In this document: positions 18,100-25,269 of the stretch, piece after piece
Position numbering within the stretch: position 1 is the first letter of the stretch
How the letters are laid out: every line of letters begins with the position of its first letter
Source: Bacillota bacterium
GTDB taxonomy: Bacteria; Bacillota; Bacilli; Alicyclobacillales; SLC66
Assembly (NCBI GenBank): GCA_021846285.1
Contig: JAJZCB010000039.1
Coordinates: 1-33,102, forward strand
DNA: 33,102 nt
Direction: 5' to 3'
Notes under the pieces: generated by a model
The model's input: the letters and a program-made list of their open reading frames with translations, nothing else
Told to the model about the DNA's origin: nothing
Database searches by the model: none
Translations under genes and position numbers: made by a program

Positions 18100-18708
18100 T
18101 CAGTCCATCGCGCAGGCGATAACGCGCGAAGGAGTCACGAGCCCATCCACCCTGCGGTCAAACGGTTCGGCGGGAAGTCGATCAATGACCTGAAATTCGT
18201 AGCCTATGCCTACAGACAGGGCATCTTGACGAATGAGAGGCAGGTACCGATCATAGTATCCTCCCCCATAACCGAGCCTGTCTCCACGTAACGTAAAGGC
18301 AAGTCCGGGCACGACAATCAGGTCGAAGACTTCAGGCGCTATCGGTTCCTCGACAACCACGCGCGGTTCGCGCATCCCCCACTCGCCCACTGTCACGTCC
18401 TGAAGATTGGTCAGGCGGAAGGCTCGCATGATTGGGCCTGCGCGTCGTGTTTGCGGCGCCGCCACAAGTTTGCCCGCCTGAAGAGCGGTTTCAATGATTG
18501 TATCCGTCGACGGTTCGCTCCGGAAAGCAAGATAGACCAGCACGGCTGCGGCGTCGCGAAAGAATGTCTGTGCGCAAAAGATGTCCGTCAACCGCCGATC
18601 GTAGGCAAGTCTATCGGGTTGTGTCAAAGCGGCGCGCCGCGCCGCCATTTCGTTGCGCAGTGACTGCTTGTCCTGATATGGCGGTAAGCTGCCGGGATCG
18701 TTCACCAT
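18100..18708 (-). CDS. 5-formyltetrahydrofolate cyclo-ligase
   Basis: The enzyme converts 5-formyl-THF to 5,10-methenyl-THF using ATP (YgfA/MTHFS family). The 202-residue product has KQSLRNEMAARRAAL at the N-terminus, VLVYLAFRSEPSTDTII, and the strongly conserved C-terminal VPGLAFTLRGDRLGYGGGYYDRYL. Length is typical. ATG 18708 has AAGGAGG upstream. It is convergent with the diguanylate cyclase and lies downstream of a large foldback element; it appears to be a single gene. Confidence 0.96.
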   Translation of the reverse strand: MVNDPGSLPPYQDKQSLRNEMAARRAALTQPDRLAYDRRLTDIFCAQTFFRDAAAVLVYLAFRSEPSTDTIIETALQAGKLVAAPQTRRAGPIMRAFRLTNLQDVTVGEWGMREPRVVVEEPIAPEVFDLIVVPGLAFTLRGDRLGYGGGYYDRYLPLIRQDALSVGIGYEFQVIDRLPAEPFDRRVDGLVTPSRVIACAMD

Positions 18709-18768
18709 CGCTGCCTGCCCTCCTTACCCACAGTATACAGCATGGCAAAACACCCTCTACAAGAGGTT

Positions 18769-19036
18769 GTTCAAAAAGGGGGCAGAACTCCCCGGCGCAT
18801 TGCGGCGTCAGCGCCAAGGGGGAGCAGTGATAATCCAAACTAGGGCAGGCGCGAAGCGGTGCATATAGCGTCCGACTAAAGCCTCGGACGCTATATCTGG
18901 AATCACTGCGCCTGCATCGAGGACCTTATCACTGCTCCCCTGGAATGCTCCCTCACGTACCAAAAACGTACGCTCGGTCCGCATTCTTGGCTCGCTTCCT
19001 TGCACTGCGTGGGTCTTACCTGCCCCCTTTTTGAAC
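18769..19036. repeat. 268-bp nested foldback (structured) element
   Basis: The ends are perfect 17-bp inverted repeats: GTTCAAAAAGGGGGCAG (18769-18785) and its complement at 19020-19036. Inside are perfect arms of 15 bp (18819-18833 with 18926-18940), 8 bp (18845-18852 with 18908-18915) and 13 bp (18863-18875 with 18884-18896). A separate left hairpin pairs CTCCCC and GGCGC (788-798 region) with GCGCC and GGGGAG (up to 18824), and competes with the 15-bp arm. A small CGTAC/GTACG hairpin lies at 18956-18971. No coding frame is convincing. It could be a MITE-like element or a structured RNA. It fills most of the gap between ygfA-like and PAP2 genes and ends 5 bp from the PAP2 remnant. Confidence 0.8.
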
Positions 19037-19041
19037 GGGCT

Positions 19042-19593
19042 TTATAGGTCGGCGACGGTAAACGAAAGTCCAACCAGCAGCACTGCGCACGCGCTGGCCA
19101 TAGCCATCCACATGCCTACATGCGATTGCAGCCAACCCAACCGGCCAGTACGTCGATCGGCCAATGCACGCCAAGATAGAGCCGACTAAGCCCAATACCC
19201 ACCGGCGCCGCCATCAGTACACTCGACCATCGTCCAACACGCGTTCTCAACCTGTCTGCCAGCCAAAGATAACAGGCTGCCGCAACCTCCGAATGTCCGC
19301 TGGGGGAGCGCCGATCCTGCGGCCGATTCACGATACAGCGCTCGAATAGGCAACACCTGAAAGGGCCGTTGCGACGAGACAAACAGCTTCAAAAAATCGG
19401 CGCTGACCCTCCCCAAGAGAACCAGTTAAACAAGATCTGTCGCGTTTTCACTTCCGCCTGCAATCAGGACCACACAGATCAAGTATACGTACGTATCATA
19501 ATTGCCCAGCCAAGAGAGCCCCACCGCCATACGGTCGACGCAGGACTCGCCGCTGTCTGGAATATCAGCAAGAGATGCGCCTGCCATGCCCAT
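19042..19593 (-). pseudogene. PAP2-family phosphatase, degraded
   Basis: A membrane PAP2 (type 2 phosphatidic acid phosphatase-like) protein can be read only by crossing several lesions. SWLGNYDTYVYLICVVLIAG is followed by an in-frame TAA (19426-19428), then the same frame continues with SADFLKLFVSSQRPFQVLPI. A one-base shift in a C run near 19310 restores PSGHSEVAAACYLWLADRL, and GLSRLYLGVHWPIDVLAGW carries the catalytic His region. A further shift near 19140 is needed to reach a last hydrophobic helix ending at 19042. The residues RPF, PSGH and SR-GVH-D remain recognisable, so decay looks recent. Sequencing error at homopolymers is possible but would not explain the TAA. Confidence 0.8.
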
Positions 19594-19806
19594 GCACTGG
19601 CCACCGATGATCCCCTCTCCTGCGCCTCGCCTCACTCACTCATAGACGCTCGTGCTAGAATTACGCGGAACAAGGACAGAATAGAAGCAGGCGCGCCGAT
19701 TCACAATCGCCAAATCTGGCAGATCGGCATCAGGCGCTGCGCACAGGAAATGCTCATCTTATGTCGAATCAAAATTGGAGCCATGTTCAACTTGGAGGAT
19801 GATTCA

Positions 19807-21276
19807 ATGTTTCGTTTCCCAGACTTAACGCAAGACATCAAGACCTTTCTCTCTACGGGGCTCGTCATCAGCCCCTGGTTAGCGGGCATTGATGCGATCG
19901 ACCGTTTTGACGCGGACGTGTTTCATCTGATCGACTATGTCGCTCGCGAAATCGCCGCCGCTCACTGGTCGGAGGAAAACCAGATCAGAGTCTTTCACGA
20001 CTTGCCCACTCCCGAACGCATCCCACGCACCGCGATCTATGAAACCATCGCGTCAACCGCAGTCTATCTGGCCATAGAACAGCGATCCGAGGCGGCCGTC
20101 GATGAGCCGATCGCCCAACAGGCTCTGCGCATGGTTGAGGATTACATTTCAGAGCACGGGCTCGCCACGCTCGTTTTCATCTACTCCCTGATCACGAGTT
20201 ATGAAAACCACCAGGCACTCGCGTATTATGGGAGCATCCCTGAACGCCAATTTATCCTGGGCAGTTGGCACCGCCCTTGGGTCGACTATTCACTGAGCGA
20301 TGAGTTGATGCTCGGGTCGTTGTCCGGTTCGATGCGCATTGTGGTGCATCAAGGCCGTCGTCACGTCAAACTGACGGAAGACGGGATCAAGTTCATGAAC
20401 CAGAACGCTGACATGCTCGAACATAGCGGATATTTGGAACACCGCATGCGTATGCTGCACATTTTGCAGTTCACCATGTTTGATGATTATGACGACCTGG
20501 CGGAGCAGGTTGTTCCCAATGCTATGGAGTTGCGCAAACTCCTCATTGACTTTGCCGGAATCAAACCTGGAATGCGTGTCATGGAGATTGGATGCGGCAG
20601 TGGCGCGCTGACATTCGGGGCAGGTCTGGCGGACCGAGTCGGCCCATCCGGCAGGGTGGTTGGCGTCGATCCGTCGTCAGGCATGCTGCATCGCGCGGAG
20701 TTGGCGAGGCGCCTGAGAGGCATTGAATGGGTGCAATTCACACCCGGAACTGCAGAGCGTCTTCCATTTTCGGATGGAACGTTTGACGCGACGGTCGGAG
20801 CCGCTTTTCTTCACTTTACAGATATGCCCAAGGCTGCGGCGGAGATGGCCCGCGTGACTCGAAGCGGAGGTGTCATAGCCAGTCTGCATCCCCTAAAGAA
20901 CCAACATCAACCACCGTTTTTCCAGGAATGGTTTGGGCCGATGCTAAAACTGTCCCAGGAGTTCACCCGCATCAAGAGGGCCTACTTTCCCGATCCGTTC
21001 CAAGTGATTGCCGCATTCCAGACTGCTCCCCTTACGGACATCAATACCATGGACGTATCAATGCTCACCCTCTTTAACGATCCCGACAAAGTGATGCGGC
21101 ATTTCATCCACGGAGTCGGTATGTTTCAGGAAGAATTGACACAACTTCCCTGGAAAGCACGCCATGACATGATCCAGATGTTACTGGACAATGGTCGCCG
21201 GGTCGTCAAACAGTATCACCAGAAGGACCTCTTCGTGGCGCACCCAGCCCAACTGGTTAAGGGGACGGTCATTTAA
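19807..21276 (+). CDS. SAM-dependent methyltransferase with large N-terminal domain
   Basis: The C-terminal half (about 245-395 of 489) is a class I methyltransferase with motif I VMEIGCGSGALTF, acidic motif VVGVDPSSGML and LPFSDGTFDATVGAAFLHFTD, like Methyltransf_11/UbiE members. The N-terminal 240 residues are mainly helical and match no domain I know; around 180-215 RIVVHQGRRHVKLTEDGIKFM could be a winged-helix end. The substrate is unknown. The ATG at 19807 is chosen because GGAGG lies 8 nt upstream; the frame is open further back to 19369, but those codons cover the PAP2 remnant and look non-coding. A possible extended -10 TGCTAGAAT is at 19653-19661. Confidence 0.85.
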   Translation: MFRFPDLTQDIKTFLSTGLVISPWLAGIDAIDRFDADVFHLIDYVAREIAAAHWSEENQIRVFHDLPTPERIPRTAIYETIASTAVYLAIEQRSEAAVDEPIAQQALRMVEDYISEHGLATLVFIYSLITSYENHQALAYYGSIPERQFILGSWHRPWVDYSLSDELMLGSLSGSMRIVVHQGRRHVKLTEDGIKFMNQNADMLEHSGYLEHRMRMLHILQFTMFDDYDDLAEQVVPNAMELRKLLIDFAGIKPGMRVMEIGCGSGALTFGAGLADRVGPSGRVVGVDPSSGMLHRAELARRLRGIEWVQFTPGTAERLPFSDGTFDATVGAAFLHFTDMPKAAAEMARVTRSGGVIASLHPLKNQHQPPFFQEWFGPMLKLSQEFTRIKRAYFPDPFQVIAAFQTAPLTDINTMDVSMLTLFNDPDKVMRHFIHGVGMFQEELTQLPWKARHDMIQMLLDNGRRVVKQYHQKDLFVAHPAQLVKGTVI

Positions 21277-21301
21277 TTGGCTGTTGATCGCGGATTGTCG
21301 C

Positions 21302-21350
21302 AGTTATCCACAGATTATGCGGCAGTTATTCACTGAATCTGTGCATAACT
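21302..21350. repeat. Palindrome with DnaA-box-like sequences between convergent genes
   Basis: AGTTATCCACAGATT (21302-21316) and AATCTGTGCATAACT (21336-21350) are 15-bp arms with one mismatch. They contain TTATCCACA (21304-21312) and, on the other strand, TTATGCACA (21340-21348), both fitting the DnaA box TTATNCACA. A third near-match TTATTCACT is in the loop (21326-21334). The site lies between the convergent methyltransferase and tsaD genes, so it could also act as a bidirectional terminator, though there is no T run. Confidence 0.7.
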
Positions 21351-21357
21351 ATGGACG

Positions 21358-22407
21358 TCACCACTGATCAATGGGAATCGATGCTTGCGCAGTCAGTGTC
21401 AAATCATCCAGTTTTCCTTGTTTGTATCTGACAAATGCCGCCGCACCAATCATCGCCGCGTTGTCTGTGCAAAAACGCAAATCGGGTACGATCAGCCGCG
21501 TTCCGGCGTCGTCACACACCGCCCGCAGTCGCGTACGCAAATGTGCATTGGCGGCCACGCCGCCAGCCAGTACGAGTGTATGCTGCGAAGTCCTGGAAAG
21601 CGCCAGTCTCGCCTTTTGGACGAGAGCATCTGTAACGGCGCTTTGAAAGCTCGCGGCAACATCTGCCACGCGTATCGATCGATCTGCCTTTCGCTCACGA
21701 TCGAGGTGAAGCATCACAGCGGACTTTAGACCGCTAAAACTGAAATCCAGAGAGTCTCCCTCCAGCATGGCCCGCGGAAATCGCATATACGTGGGATCAC
21801 CGCCTGTCGCAGCAGCCTGGATGGCAGGTCCGCCCGGATAACCGAGTCCGAGCGCTCGGGCAACTTTGTCATACGCTTCGCCAGCTGCGTCGTCGCGTGT
21901 ACTCCCAAGCCGTTCGATGCTTCCCGACGTGCTCACATACAGCAGTTCCGTGTGCCCTCCTGAGACCACCAGCGCTAAAAACGGCGGTTCAACATCTTGT
22001 GAGAGCGCCGCTGCATACAGATGGCCCGCCAGATGATGAACGCCAATGAGCGGCGCGCCGCTGACCTGAGCAAGCGTTTTCGCGGCAGTCACACCCACAA
22101 ACAGGGCGCCAATCAGTCCCGGCCCATGGGTGACCGCGACGGCCTGCAAATCTGCCAAAGTCATATGCGCATCCGCGAGCGCCTGCTCGATCACGACCGT
22201 CACCTGTTCCACGTGCGCCCGCGACGCGACCTCCGGCACGACACCGCCAAAACGCTGGTGAGAACTGATCTGGGAGGCCACCACCGAACTCAGCACGATG
22301 CGCCCATCACGGATCACAGCCGCTGCAGTCTCGTCACAACTCGACTCCACCGCCAAAATATCGATTGAGCGCGGCGCTGCCGTGTCATGCCTGTAACGCG
22401 CCCTCAT
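21358..22407 (-). CDS. tsaD: tRNA N6-adenosine threonylcarbamoyltransferase TsaD
   Basis: TsaD transfers the threonylcarbamoyl group to A37 of ANN-decoding tRNAs (t6A) with TsaB and TsaE. The 349-residue product has DILAVESSCDETAAAVI, the metal-binding GVHHLAGHLYAA, ALVVSGGHTEL and LAGGVAANAHLR, all hallmarks of the ASKHA-fold Kae1/TsaD family. The ATG at 22407 is preferred (GGAGTGA 4 nt upstream); an in-frame ATG at 22425 lies inside rimI. The gap to the rimI stop is 4 bp. Last gene of thiL-tsaE-tsaB-rimI-tsaD. Confidence 0.97.
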   Translation of the reverse strand: MRARYRHDTAAPRSIDILAVESSCDETAAAVIRDGRIVLSSVVASQISSHQRFGGVVPEVASRAHVEQVTVVIEQALADAHMTLADLQAVAVTHGPGLIGALFVGVTAAKTLAQVSGAPLIGVHHLAGHLYAAALSQDVEPPFLALVVSGGHTELLYVSTSGSIERLGSTRDDAAGEAYDKVARALGLGYPGGPAIQAAATGGDPTYMRFPRAMLEGDSLDFSFSGLKSAVMLHLDRERKADRSIRVADVAASFQSAVTDALVQKARLALSRTSQHTLVLAGGVAANAHLRTRLRAVCDDAGTRLIVPDLRFCTDNAAMIGAAAFVRYKQGKLDDLTLTAQASIPIDQW

Positions 22408-22411
22408 GGTT

Positions 22412-22897
22412 TCACTCCAACGCATCCTGAACCTCCGCCGAGTTCGGCAATGTCGCCCACATGATCAGCGCATCTTCCTGATTGTCCGTGTAGTATCCGC
22501 GGCGCAGTCCAGCATCGGCGAATCCAAGCTTGCGATACAGTCCCTGCGCCTGATAATTACTGACGCGCACTTCCAGTGTCATTTTCCCTGCACCTTGCGC
22601 AATGGCCTCAGCGATGAGTCTGCGCAACAGGCGTTCACCAAACTTTCGCCCGCGGTATGCCGGGCAGACAGCGATATTGGTCACATGCGCCTCATCGATA
22701 ATAATCCACATGCCGCCATACCCGATCATCTCTTCTCCGAGCCACATAACGACGTAGTGAGCAAAGTGATTTTCCGTCAATTCTCCCAGAAAAGCGTTGC
22801 GCGACCACGGAGCGGTGAAGGAAGCACGCTCAATCCGCATTACATGATCGATGTCCCGAACGGTCATCCGGCGAAATGATAGTGCGTTCGGATCCAT
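22412..22897 (-). CDS. rimI: Ribosomal protein bS18-alanine N-acetyltransferase RimI
   Basis: RimI acetylates the N-terminal alanine of a ribosomal protein. The 161-residue GNAT protein contains FRRMTVRDIDHVMRIERASF, ENHFAHYVVMWLGEEMIGYGG, IAVCPAYRGRKFGERLL (acetyl-CoA binding R/Q-x-x-G-x-G/A type) and GLYRKLGFADAGLRRGYY. ATG 22897 is used because GGGGGAG lies 8 nt upstream; the frame extends further back but inside tsaB. It overlaps the end of tsaB by 68 bp, which is long for an operon overlap. The position between tsaB and tsaD is the standard Bacillota order. Confidence 0.94.
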   Translation of the reverse strand: MDPNALSFRRMTVRDIDHVMRIERASFTAPWSRNAFLGELTENHFAHYVVMWLGEEMIGYGGMWIIIDEAHVTNIAVCPAYRGRKFGERLLRRLIAEAIAQGAGKMTLEVRVSNYQAQGLYRKLGFADAGLRRGYYTDNQEDALIMWATLPNSAEVQDALE

Positions 22898-23645
22898 CGT
22901 CTCCACTCCCCCGCTCCTTCCGAAGCCAACGCGCCTCTGCCTCCGCCATTTGAAGATAGCGAGGTACCAGGGCATGCGCGTTTTCGCCATGACCGCCCTC
23001 CTCACGTCCAGATAACCCCTGTGCGAATCTTTCACAGCCAAGTGCATACAAATCCTCCGCCCGAACTGCCGCGGCCTCTCCACAGACAATGATTCGCTTC
23101 AGACCGTTCTTTTCCTGCCACTCCCGCTGCGCCAGGGAAGCGGAATCTCCTAGCAGATACACGGGCTCGTTCCCGCCCGTGATCGTACTTAGAGTTTCTC
23201 CAAACGCAGCCCGATCCCTGCGGGAGTCCGTCACCAATTGTGAGAAATGTCCATGCTCTGAGCGGTAGACTGCAGTGTAAACGGCTCCGCGGCGCGCGTC
23301 CCACACCGGAACAACCAACCCTGCGCACCAGCGCAGCGAGTACGCCGCGGCGGTCAGCGATGAGACAGGAAGCACCGGAATGCCCAGGGCAAATGCCAGC
23401 GTCTTTGCAGCCGTCACGCCAATGCGCACTCCGGTGTAAGAACCAGGACCCACACCCGCAATGACGCCTTCCAGGTCAGACAGATTCATGTTCAGGTTTG
23501 CCAGCATCTCATCGATTAACGGGTTCAAGAGGGTTGCGTGCATTCTGGCCACACGCGTTGTCCACGCGGCGAGCACATGGCCCGCGCCATCGCCGACTGC
23601 CAGACTGAGGGTAGACGTCGCAGTGTCGATCGCTAACAGGGCCAT
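22830..23645 (-). CDS. tsaB: tRNA threonylcarbamoyladenosine biosynthesis protein TsaB
   Basis: TsaB is the non-catalytic ASKHA partner of TsaD. The 271-residue product begins MALLAIDTATSTLSLAVG and has LEGVIAGVGPGSYTGVRIGVTAAKTLAFALGIPVLPVSSL, the family's strongest stretch, and VVPVWDARRGAVYTAVY. It is longer than the usual 220-240 residues because of a C-terminal tail rich in charged residues that runs into rimI. The ATG at 23645 fits the family start; a GTG four codons earlier lies on the ribosome binding site. It overlaps the tsaE end by 13 bp. Confidence 0.95.
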   Translation of the reverse strand: MALLAIDTATSTLSLAVGDGAGHVLAAWTTRVARMHATLLNPLIDEMLANLNMNLSDLEGVIAGVGPGSYTGVRIGVTAAKTLAFALGIPVLPVSSLTAAAYSLRWCAGLVVPVWDARRGAVYTAVYRSEHGHFSQLVTDSRRDRAAFGETLSTITGGNEPVYLLGDSASLAQREWQEKNGLKRIIVCGEAAAVRAEDLYALGCERFAQGLSGREEGGHGENAHALVPRYLQMAEAEARWLRKERGSGDDGSERTIISPDDRSGHRSCNAD

Positions 23646-24181
23646 AGTGTCATCCACTCCTGAAAAGTTCGGAGAGCTGCGTCGCCGCGCGCCGACAAAA
23701 CCACCGTGCGACCAGACTCGCCAGGATTCTGCAGGTCCGCTCCCTTATGCTCAGCCCCGCTCTCCTGGATTTTTTGTTCGATGAAATGTATATCAATCCG
23801 TTCATCCGGCAGAACGTCTTCGAGCAACTGCGCCCACTCCACGGCGCAGACGCCTTCTCCAAACCAGTATTCGTCAAGCAGATCCAGTTCCTGTCTCGCT
23901 TCGTCTCCCAATCTGTACAGGTCGACATGATACAGCGGAAGCCGACCGCCCGTGTGTTCCTCGATCAATGTGAACGTCGGGCTCTTCGCAAAATCAGGCA
24001 ACCCGAGACCTCGTGAAAGTCCCGACACAAACGTCGTCTTCCCGGCGCCCAGTCTTCCCCGCAGGGCGATGACCAGTCCGGCTGGCGCGACTCTGCCGCA
24101 TGTTTCCCCAAGTAAACGCGTTTGCGTCGCATCCCTCAGACTCAGGGTCAACCCGTATTCCATGCCTGGACTCGTTGTCAT
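23633..24181 (-). CDS. tsaE: tRNA threonylcarbamoyladenosine biosynthesis ATPase TsaE
   Basis: TsaE is the P-loop ATPase needed for turnover of the TsaBD complex. The 182-residue protein has Walker A LRGRLGAGKTTFVSGL near residue 41, KSPTFTLIEEH, YHVDLYRL and VCAVEWAQLLEDVLPDERI, which are typical for TsaE/YjeE. The C-terminal 40 residues after HFIEQ are not usual and look low in conservation. The ATG overlaps the thiL stop (ATGA), consistent with translational coupling. Confidence 0.96.
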   Translation of the reverse strand: MTTSPGMEYGLTLSLRDATQTRLLGETCGRVAPAGLVIALRGRLGAGKTTFVSGLSRGLGLPDFAKSPTFTLIEEHTGGRLPLYHVDLYRLGDEARQELDLLDEYWFGEGVCAVEWAQLLEDVLPDERIDIHFIEQKIQESGAEHKGADLQNPGESGRTVVLSARGDAALRTFQEWMTLWPC

Positions 24182-25203
24182 GGGGCATCACTGCCTCCAG
24201 CCGTGGAAAAATGATCATACCCTCGCGGCAGCAACGCCTGGCGACCGTTATCCGACAGCAGATCGACGCCCTGCTCACCGTCCACGACGCGACCGATCAG
24301 CGTGAGACGCACCCCATATGCTTCCATGAGCGGCAGCAGAGTTCCTGCCGCCAGTGGTGTAACTGTACCGACCAGTTGGTAGTCCTCGCCGCCATAAAGC
24401 GCAAAGTCGAGCGGCTTTTGCTCTGCAAGACGCGCAAAACGACGCACTGCCGGCAGTATGGGAACACGCTCGCTCTCAATGTCGAGATGTACGCGGCTGG
24501 CTTCGGAAATGTCCGCCAGTTCGGAGCTTAACCCATCACTGATGTCGTTGAGAGACGTGCAGCCTTGACACCGAACGAGTGCCTCGGCGGCTCCAATCTG
24601 CGGCTTTGGACGCGTATGACGCTGCTGAAGCTGCCACCGGTCCATGGGCGCCAAAGCAACGGAACAGCCGATTTGCATAAGGTGCACATAGGCGGCCGAG
24701 CCCCCGACATCCCCGGTAACAAATACAAGGTCGCCCGGTTTTGCGCCACTCCTGCACAGGGGTTTTGCTCCCACAAGGACGCCCGTAACGGTCGCGGTGA
24801 TGACGAGTGGACCTCCGGTGCTTACGATGTCTCCCCCAACGACGCTCACCGCAAACTCATCGGACGCCTCTGCCATGCCGCGATATATGGATTCAATCTG
24901 TTCTACCCGTTCTTCCTTGGGAATAGCCAGCGACACCAGGACGTGCCCGGGACGGCCGCCCATCGCGGCCACATCGCTGAGACTGGCGGCCAGAACCTTG
25001 TAGCCCAAAGAAACCCTGTCGATCCAGTCATCACGAAAGTGAACGCCGTCGACAAAAGTATCCGTTGTCATCACTATCGGCCCATCATACGCCACGACCG
25101 CCGCATCATCACCGATTCCCACAGTCACACGCGGATCAGATCGTGAAACCAGATCTCGCAAACGCCTGATCAGTCCAAATTCGCCGATCTCTCGGACAAG
25201 CAT
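24178..25203 (-). CDS. thiL: Thiamine-monophosphate kinase ThiL
   Basis: ThiL phosphorylates thiamine monophosphate to the active cofactor. The 341-residue product has VGIGDDAAVV near residue 33, MTTDTFVDGVHF, KVLAASLSDVAAMGG, VVGGDI, VTGDVG and NDISDGLSSEL, as expected for the AIR synthase-like fold. The ATG at 25203 fits both the family N-terminus and a purine-rich GCGGGGAACAGG upstream; an earlier start would add 21 residues of unlikely sequence. It has its own promoter-like sequence (25237-25266) in the 66-bp gap after the anti-sigma gene. Confidence 0.96.
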   Translation of the reverse strand: MLVREIGEFGLIRRLRDLVSRSDPRVTVGIGDDAAVVAYDGPIVMTTDTFVDGVHFRDDWIDRVSLGYKVLAASLSDVAAMGGRPGHVLVSLAIPKEERVEQIESIYRGMAEASDEFAVSVVGGDIVSTGGPLVITATVTGVLVGAKPLCRSGAKPGDLVFVTGDVGGSAAYVHLMQIGCSVALAPMDRWQLQQRHTRPKPQIGAAEALVRCQGCTSLNDISDGLSSELADISEASRVHLDIESERVPILPAVRRFARLAEQKPLDFALYGGEDYQLVGTVTPLAAGTLLPLMEAYGVRLTLIGRVVDGEQGVDLLSDNGRQALLPRGYDHFSTAGGSDAP

Positions 25204-25236
25204 CCTGTTCCCCGCTCTCACACGCTTCTGTAGGGT

Positions 25237-25266
25237 ATTATACCCATAGAAAAAGGTGCGGAGCAA
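25237..25266 (-). promoter_or_regulatory. Internal sigma-A promoter before thiL
   Basis: On the minus strand TTGCTC (25261-25266) is 18 bp from a perfect TATAAT (25237-25242), itself inside the palindrome GGGTATAATACCC. This would give thiL and the tsa genes sigma-A expression independent of the ECF promoter. Confidence 0.65.
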
Positions 25267-25269
25267 CGA

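Noticed and set aside
18769-19036. 6S RNA upstream of the 5-formyl-THF cyclo-ligase gene
   Set aside because: The synteny applies to gamma-proteobacteria; the element here has perfect terminal repeats and no 6S-like central bubble. Kept only as a finding.
19369-19806. N-terminal extension of the methyltransferase frame
   Set aside because: It covers the PAP2 remnant on the other strand and lacks a ribosome binding site, whereas ATG 19807 has GGAGG at proper distance.
21302-21350. Chromosomal origin of replication
   Set aside because: Only three DnaA-like boxes, no AT-rich unwinding region and no dnaA/dnaN neighbours.
25204-25269. TPP riboswitch before thiL
   Set aside because: The gap is too short and holds no TPP aptamer motifs.
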